NCBI GenBank assembly: GCA_902594915.1
Contig: CACJOA010000008.1
Location: forward strand, 1 to 48,763
DNA length: 48,763 nucleotides
Reading direction: 5' to 3'
DNA from: an uncultured Pelagibacteraceae bacterium
GTDB taxonomy: Bacteria; Pseudomonadota; Alphaproteobacteria; Pelagibacterales; Pelagibacteraceae
Positions within the stretch are counted from its first letter, which is position 1; every line of letters starts with the position of its first letter. Shown piece after piece: positions 45,200 through 48,763 of the stretch. A program made the translations under genes and the position numbers. The notes beneath the pieces were generated by a model. It saw only the letters and a program-made list of their open reading frames with translations. It was not told the origin of the DNA and did not search any database.

Positions 45200-46127
45200 A
45201 TTTATTGTAAGAATATCTAATGAGATAGGCAATCAAATGTTTATGTATGCATCATCTTTCGCAATTGCAAAAAAATTGAATAGGTCACTTTACATTGATG
45301 ATGAAACGGCTTTTTTAACAAGAAAGAATATTAGCAAATATGCACTAAATAATTTCAATCTTTCAACTAAAACTGCAGTTAAAAAAGATAAATTTATAGG
45401 TGTTATTGGTTATATAAAAAGAAAAATATTAAAGAAGGTCAATCCATTTTTAAGAAAAAAAGTTTTTTATATTGAGCCAAAAAATTTCGATAAAATATCC
45501 AATTTTGATGAAAAAATTTTTAATATAACATTAGCTCATAAAACTTATTTAGAGGGGTATTTTGAGACAGAAAAATATTTTAAAGATTTAAAAGAAGTCA
45601 TATTAAATGAATTTTCATTTATAGATGCTATGACTTTTAAAAAAAATAAATTTTATAATGAATTAATTAAAAAAAATAGTGTTTCAATTTGTTTAAGGCA
45701 AAATAGATTTATTGAGGGAAAAAATCCCAAAAATTTAGATCTAATCAATTTGTCTAATCAATTTCGGGATGAACAAATTAAATATATCAATAAATCAATT
45801 GATTATATAAAAAAAGAAGTAGATCATCCAACTTTCTATTTATGGTCAAATGATTTAGACAATGTAGATATGTCTCAATTTAAATCAAATATAACTAAGA
45901 TTTATCATAATAATGATCAAAAAAATATTGACAAACGCGCTTTAGATCTATTTTTAATTTCTCAATGTAATCACCACATTACAATACCCTCATCTTTTAA
46001 TTGGTGGGGTGCTTGGCTTTCATCAAGCAAAAATGGTATTATTTGTCGACCCGATGATAATTTTTTTTCAAATTTTCAAATTAATAATAAAGATTTTTGG
46101 CCTAATAATTGGATTAAAATATCATGA
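45192..46127 (+). CDS. Alpha-1,2-fucosyltransferase-like glycosyltransferase (GT11)
   Basis: 311 aa from the ATG at 45192. A TTG at 45180 is less likely. The opening GNQMFMYASSFAIAKKL (about 14-30) and the DWxxxPSSFNWWGAWLS-like block (ITIPSSFNWWGAW) are GT11 features, as is DQKNIDKRALDLFLISQC. The central motif, usually HxRRGDY, reads ICLRQNRF, so the histidine and the second arginine pair are changed while one arginine stays. The acceptor is unknown. It overlaps the GT9 gene by 8 bases and the methyltransferase by 4. Confidence 0.87.
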   Translation: MNKFIVRISNEIGNQMFMYASSFAIAKKLNRSLYIDDETAFLTRKNISKYALNNFNLSTKTAVKKDKFIGVIGYIKRKILKKVNPFLRKKVFYIEPKNFDKISNFDEKIFNITLAHKTYLEGYFETEKYFKDLKEVILNEFSFIDAMTFKKNKFYNELIKKNSVSICLRQNRFIEGKNPKNLDLINLSNQFRDEQIKYINKSIDYIKKEVDHPTFYLWSNDLDNVDMSQFKSNITKIYHNNDQKNIDKRALDLFLISQCNHHITIPSSFNWWGAWLSSSKNGIICRPDDNFFSNFQINNKDFWPNNWIKIS

Positions 46128-46807
46128 ATTTGATAGAAATAGGAAAAAAATATCCATCTAGTAAAAATATTTCTGGGTTTATACAGTTATATGAAAAATA
46201 TTTTACGCCATTAAGAGATTCAGAAATAAATATACTTGAAATTGGTGTTGATAATGGAGATAGTTTACGTATTTGGCGAGAATTTTTTTCAAAAGCAAAT
46301 ATTTGTGGGATAGATATTGATAAAAAAAATTTTAAAATAAATAATACAAATATTCTTCAAGGTGATCAATCAGACCTGAATTTTTTAAAAAGTTTAGTTA
46401 GTGAATATAAAAAATTTGACATTATCATTGATGATGGGAGCCATCAAGCCAAACATATTATTACTTCTTTCAATTATTTATTTACTTATTTAAATAATAA
46501 TGGCTTGTATGTAATTGAAGATCTTCAAACATCTTATATACCTAGGTATGGCGGATCTAGAATAAATCTTAGAAAAAAAAAATCCTCAATGAATTTTGTA
46601 AAATCTTTAACAGACTCTGTCAATTACGAAAAAAATAATCGCCCTTTTTTTAAAAAGAATAAATTTGATGGATTAATTAAAGCTATAAATTTCCATCAAA
46701 ATATTGTTTTCATCAATAAGGGTGAAAGCATAAATTATTTTTATAATCAAGATTTTAAAGAAACATTTACTGACAAAATAAAAAAGTTTTTCTCCAAATT
46801 TTTTTAA
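46124..46807 (+). CDS. SAM-dependent methyltransferase (MycE/CmcI-like)
   Basis: 227 aa. Motif I LEIGVDNGDSLRIW (about 38-51), GIDID (about 62-66), and the metal-type block IIIDDGSHQAKHIITSF (about 103-119) followed by YVIEDLQTSY identify the group that includes the mycinamicin O-methyltransferase MycE and cephalosporin hydroxylase CmcI. In this locus O-methylation of a sugar is the simplest role. The stop overlaps the end of the integrase gene tail to tail by 4 bases. Confidence 0.87.
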   Translation: MNLIEIGKKYPSSKNISGFIQLYEKYFTPLRDSEINILEIGVDNGDSLRIWREFFSKANICGIDIDKKNFKINNTNILQGDQSDLNFLKSLVSEYKKFDIIIDDGSHQAKHIITSFNYLFTYLNNNGLYVIEDLQTSYIPRYGGSRINLRKKKSSMNFVKSLTDSVNYEKNNRPFFKKNKFDGLIKAINFHQNIVFINKGESINYFYNQDFKETFTDKIKKFFSKFF

Positions 46808-47718
46808 ATTTTTATTTTATTTAATGCATTATTTTTAAATAAATTTGCTTCTTGGATATATCTTCTTACCATTTGAGTTGTTTTATGACCTGTCATTGCC
46901 ATAATACTTCTTTCATCTGCACCAATTTCAGCTGTTGATGTCGCAAATCCAGATCTCAAACTATGACCTGCATATTTTGTTTTATCCAACCCAGCTAATA
47001 GTGCATATTTTTGAATTGTTAAAGCTACTGTTTTGTCAGATATATTGAATACTTTACCGTTGATAATTTTGGCATGTGTAATCCATTTTTTTAAAGATAT
47101 AACGGGACAATAAATTTTATTTTCGAAGTAGGGGATTGCCTTAGTCATTCCTAGACCAGTTTGGTCTGTTTTTGACCTTCTTACCAATATTTTTACTCCT
47201 TCATTAACAAAATCAATATCCGTATATTCAATTGATACTAATTCTGATCTTCTAAAGCCGCCTGCAAATCCAATTAATAATAAAGCTCGATTTTGATACT
47301 TTTTATATACATTTTTATCTTGATCTATTACATTAATAATTAATTTTAAATCATTGATTAATAATGGTTTTTTAGATATTTGTTTAACCCCCATCTTTCT
47401 TTTTATTCCCATTAAATTTTCAGCAATGATTGGATGTTTTGTATCGATATAATGCCCTTTTAATCTATGAATTACTTTTATTGAGGCCAATCTTCTTTTT
47501 AAAGTGCTAAATTTACTAAATGCACTTAAATGCGTGAGATATAATGCTATTATTTTTGGATCAGTTGGTAATGATTTTAAACCATTCTTTGTACAAAACT
47601 CTGTAAAATCTTTGAAATCTGCCTGATAAGCTCTCAAAGTGTTGTACGCTTTTGAATTCTTTAAATTTTTTAAAGTTTCTAATTCAAGGCTTTTTACGTC
47701 AGTAATTAAATCATTCAT
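46804..47718 (-). CDS. Tyrosine recombinase/integrase
   Basis: 304-aa site-specific recombinase. An N-terminal SAM-like core-binding domain (about 1-110, with NTLRAYQADFKDFTEFC) is followed by the catalytic domain. The active residues are Arg in GGFRRSELV, Lys in VRRSKTD, HSLRSGFAT (His/Arg), the TGH of MTGHKTTQM, and the nucleophile Tyr in RRYIQEAN. It is of Xer/phage size. It sits at the edge of the glycan region, with an inverted repeat immediately before its start (47725-47749). It may have mobilised or rearranged this segment, but no att duplication was found. Confidence 0.93.
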   Translation of the reverse strand: MNDLITDVKSLELETLKNLKNSKAYNTLRAYQADFKDFTEFCTKNGLKSLPTDPKIIALYLTHLSAFSKFSTLKRRLASIKVIHRLKGHYIDTKHPIIAENLMGIKRKMGVKQISKKPLLINDLKLIINVIDQDKNVYKKYQNRALLLIGFAGGFRRSELVSIEYTDIDFVNEGVKILVRRSKTDQTGLGMTKAIPYFENKIYCPVISLKKWITHAKIINGKVFNISDKTVALTIQKYALLAGLDKTKYAGHSLRSGFATSTAEIGADERSIMAMTGHKTTQMVRRYIQEANLFKNNALNKIKI

Positions 47719-47724
47719 ATTATT

Positions 47725-47749
47725 TTCCGATAACCATTAATTATCGGAA
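47725..47749. repeat. Inverted repeat (9-bp arms, 7-bp spacer) upstream of the integrase
   Basis: TTCCGATAA (47725-47733) and TTATCGGAA (47741-47749) are perfect inverted arms around CCATTAA. The site starts 7 bases upstream of the integrase ATG. Arm and spacer sizes fit a tyrosine-recombinase core site (7 is the lambda Int overlap length). An autoregulatory operator or an mRNA leader hairpin is equally possible. Confidence 0.55.
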
Positions 47750-47798
47750 TTAATATATTAGATGATTTTAAATGTCAATAGTTTAAATTATAAAAATT

Positions 47799-47975
47799 AT
47801 GGGTTCAGTTGATGGAGAAATTCCTGCCGTTTGGTTTTTGATAACATCTTTTGGTTTTATAATTTTAAGCTATATTCAATATAGAAATTACGGTAGAAGC
47901 TTAGAAACTATATTTTTATCTTTATTAGCCATCTTATTTTTTTTAAGTTACTTTATACTAGTTTTTAAAGCATAA
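47799..47975 (+). CDS. Small two-helix membrane protein (58 aa)
   Basis: An ATG-to-TAA frame codes for 58 residues in the 535-base interval between the integrase and the methyltransferase gene. Two hydrophobic helices (about 10-26 and 37-56) are separated by a charged turn (YRNYGRSLE). The N-terminus is acidic (GSVDGE). Codon use looks like the neighbours. No homologous family is recognised. It lacks a strong ribosome-binding site, which is normal here. Confidence 0.55.
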   Translation: MGSVDGEIPAVWFLITSFGFIILSYIQYRNYGRSLETIFLSLLAILFFLSYFILVFKA

Positions 47976-48056
47976 TTATCCCCACTATTCACAAGAAATT
48001 GGATGTTAAGTGAAAATCAATTATAAAGTGATGTTAAATTCAACTATTATCTAGTA

Positions 48057-48237
48057 ATTTTAATCTGAATTAAGAGGCAACTCTTAACTGGCCAGCTAAA
48101 GAAAAGCCGAGAGGTACAATTTTAGAGGGCAGAAAGCTTCACAAAGCATCGCTGAACATGTGAGGCGGGTGGCATGGCGGTAGCGCATCAACGACGTGCC
48201 AAAACTACTATTCTTTGCATTGAAAAGTGCAAAGAAT
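48057..48237 (+). ncRNA. Candidate structured RNA of unassigned family
   Basis: No long protein frame. Counting 48071-48200 gives 67 G or C of 130 (about 52%), far above the surroundings. By eye five hairpins form: 48070-48087 (7 bp, GCAA loop); 48091-48130 (GCC and CTAAA helices joined by tandem A-G/G-A, with inner GCC-GAGA-GGT); 48136-48166 (8 bp with an inner 3-bp hairpin); 48171-48200 (6 bp, inner GCG-GTAG-CGC); 48210-48237 (10 bp). GNRA loops and G-U pairs favour the + strand. It does not show RNase P, SRP, tmRNA or 6S hallmarks. Either a free RNA or a leader of the gene at 48254. The 5' end is uncertain (a TATTAT at 48045-48050 is a weak -10). Confidence 0.7.
48210..48237 (+). other. 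10-bp stem-loop just before the methyltransferase gene
   Basis: ATTCTTTGCA (48210-48219) pairs with TGCAAAGAAT (48228-48237) around an 8-base loop. No T tract follows, so it is not a classical terminator. It ends 16 bases before the ATG at 48254 and could be the 3' hairpin of the RNA above or a translation-control element. Confidence 0.6.
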
Positions 48238-48253
48238 TAGGGTTTATCCTAAA

Positions 48254-48529
48254 ATGATACTTAAAGGTACAATATTTCAATTAAAAGTTTGGAATTTTCT
48301 TAAGACTATACCGAAAGGTAAAGTAATAACTTATAAACAATTAGCAATTAGTATAAAAAGCCCCAAAGCAGCACGTGCTGTAGCTAATGCATGTGCTAAA
48401 AATCCTTACTCACCTAAAATACCCTGTCATAGAGTTATTAGGTCTGATGGAAAACTTGGAGGTTACTCTGGCAAAGGAGGAATTAAAAAAAAATTAAGAT
48501 TATTGAGATCTGAAAAAGTTTCTATTTAA
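48254..48529 (+). CDS. O6-alkylguanine-DNA alkyltransferase, single-domain (MGMT family)
   Basis: 91 aa from the ATG at 48254. The GTG at 48227 falls inside the preceding hairpin and is unlikely. The fold is the C-terminal domain of Ogt/MGMT: FQLKVWNFLKTIPKGKVITY, SPKAARAVANACAKNPY and the active site IPCHRVIRSDGKLGGYSGG-type loop, with the acceptor cysteine present. Atl proteins, which only bind damage, have Trp at that place, so this copy is probably catalytic. The N-terminal domain of Ogt (about 70 residues) is missing. Confidence 0.92.
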   Translation: MILKGTIFQLKVWNFLKTIPKGKVITYKQLAISIKSPKAARAVANACAKNPYSPKIPCHRVIRSDGKLGGYSGKGGIKKKLRLLRSEKVSI

Positions 48530-48763
48530 GCTTTTTTTTGGTCTTTTTTATTAACAAAAACCTTGAAAAATATGGGTTTTTAGCTATTTAAGCTATCTTT
48601 TACTGAAAAAGTCTAATTCACCCGTTAGTTGTACCCAAAATTAGTTTATGTTAAAAATTAACCCCTCTATGTGCGTTTAAAAGCTATATTCTTTTTGTGC
48701 ATCGCTCTACTTTTTTTCAAAACCAATATTTTAAAAATTCACATTTTTAATGAAAATTCTATA
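48530..48763. other. 234-base end region without recognisable gene
   Basis: No frame longer than about 12 codons with a start codon was seen on either strand. One inverted repeat (48556-48562 AAAAACC / 48575-48581 GGTTTTT) may terminate the methyltransferase transcript. Confidence 0.4.
48556..48581 (+). terminator. Possible rho-independent terminator after the methyltransferase gene
   Basis: AAAAACC and GGTTTTT pair over 7 bp with a 12-base loop. The T run forms part of the stem. It is AT-rich and weak. Confidence 0.35.

Noticed and set aside
36750-47760. A genomic island bounded by a copy of the tRNA-Glu 3' end.
   Set aside because: No repeat of the T-arm/acceptor sequence was seen near the integrase. 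An island is possible, but tRNA-Glu as its attachment site is not supported.
47976-47984. TTATCCCCA resembles a DnaA box (TTATCCACA).
   Set aside because: One mismatch, no cluster of further boxes, and neither dnaA, hemE nor parAB nearby. Not an origin.
48057-48237. Assigning the RNA to RNase P, SRP RNA, tmRNA or 6S RNA.
   Set aside because: The GAGGAAAGTCC core of RNase P, GGAAGCAGC of SRP, and a tag frame like ANDN of tmRNA are absent. The chain of short hairpins does not look like the single long rod of 6S.

Overview
The window looks like a chromosomal segment of a SAR11-type alphaproteobacterium (Candidatus Pelagibacter or a close relative). The evidence is very low GC (under 30% by eye), genes packed with overlaps of a few bases, and alphaproteobacterial gene orders: dgt-argS-x-nagZ-scpA-scpB-tatABC-serS-yajC-secDF, uvrA<>ssb-gyrA-coaD-ppi-tgt, DUF502><recG<>sdhE, and mltB-rlpA-dac-tmk-holB-metG-tatD-MBL. 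The name is inferred from protein families and order, not from a database search.

Layout. 1-9758: one long + strand run (dgt tail, argS, an 87-aa membrane-anchored protein, nagZ, scpAB, tatABC, serS, yajC, secD, secF) covering translation, chromosome segregation and protein export. 9755-13280: minus strand, a short PuuD-like membrane protein and uvrA. 13371-18569: ssb, gyrA, coaD, a periplasmic cyclophilin and tgt, then tRNA-Lys. 18736-22719: a Tat-type lipoprotein M48 peptidase, a possible 25-residue membrane peptide, a DUF502 protein, recG, sdhE and tRNA-Ser. 22808-32027: rarD, then a cell-wall and replication/translation operon (mltB, rlpA-like, D,D-carboxypeptidase, tmk, holB, metG, tatD, MBL hydrolase) ending in a sugar epimerase. 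32020-34219: minus strand glutathione peroxidase, nhaA and a zinc-ribbon protein. 34313-37039: tRNA-Pro with a complex I NDUFS4-like gene, an SbmA/BacA-like gene and glpX, then tRNA-Glu with a GIY-YIG gene.

37023-46807 is an accessory surface-glycan region. It holds a Gfo/Idh oxidoreductase, an MBL-fold protein with a long tail, a left-handed beta-helix acyltransferase, a divergent 3-hydroxyacyl-CoA dehydrogenase homologue, a fused two-domain glycosyltransferase, a DegT aminotransferase, a GT9, a GT11 and a SAM methyltransferase. Oxidoreductase, acyltransferase and aminotransferase together suggest synthesis of an N-acylated amino sugar that the glycosyltransferases add to a surface polymer. 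It is closed by a tyrosine recombinase (46804-47718) with an inverted repeat (two 9-bp arms, 7-bp spacer) directly upstream of its start.

47719-48763 holds a 58-residue membrane protein gene, a GC-rich stretch (about 48057-48237) that folds by eye into five hairpins and is probably an unassigned structured RNA, and a one-domain O6-alkylguanine-DNA methyltransferase. The RNA candidate is the best lead for something undescribed. Other leads are a TGT lacking two of its three zinc cysteines, an RlpA homologue with a decayed catalytic domain, mRNAs that begin 3-6 nt after tRNAs, and the fact that every convergent protein-gene pair overlaps at its 3' end.
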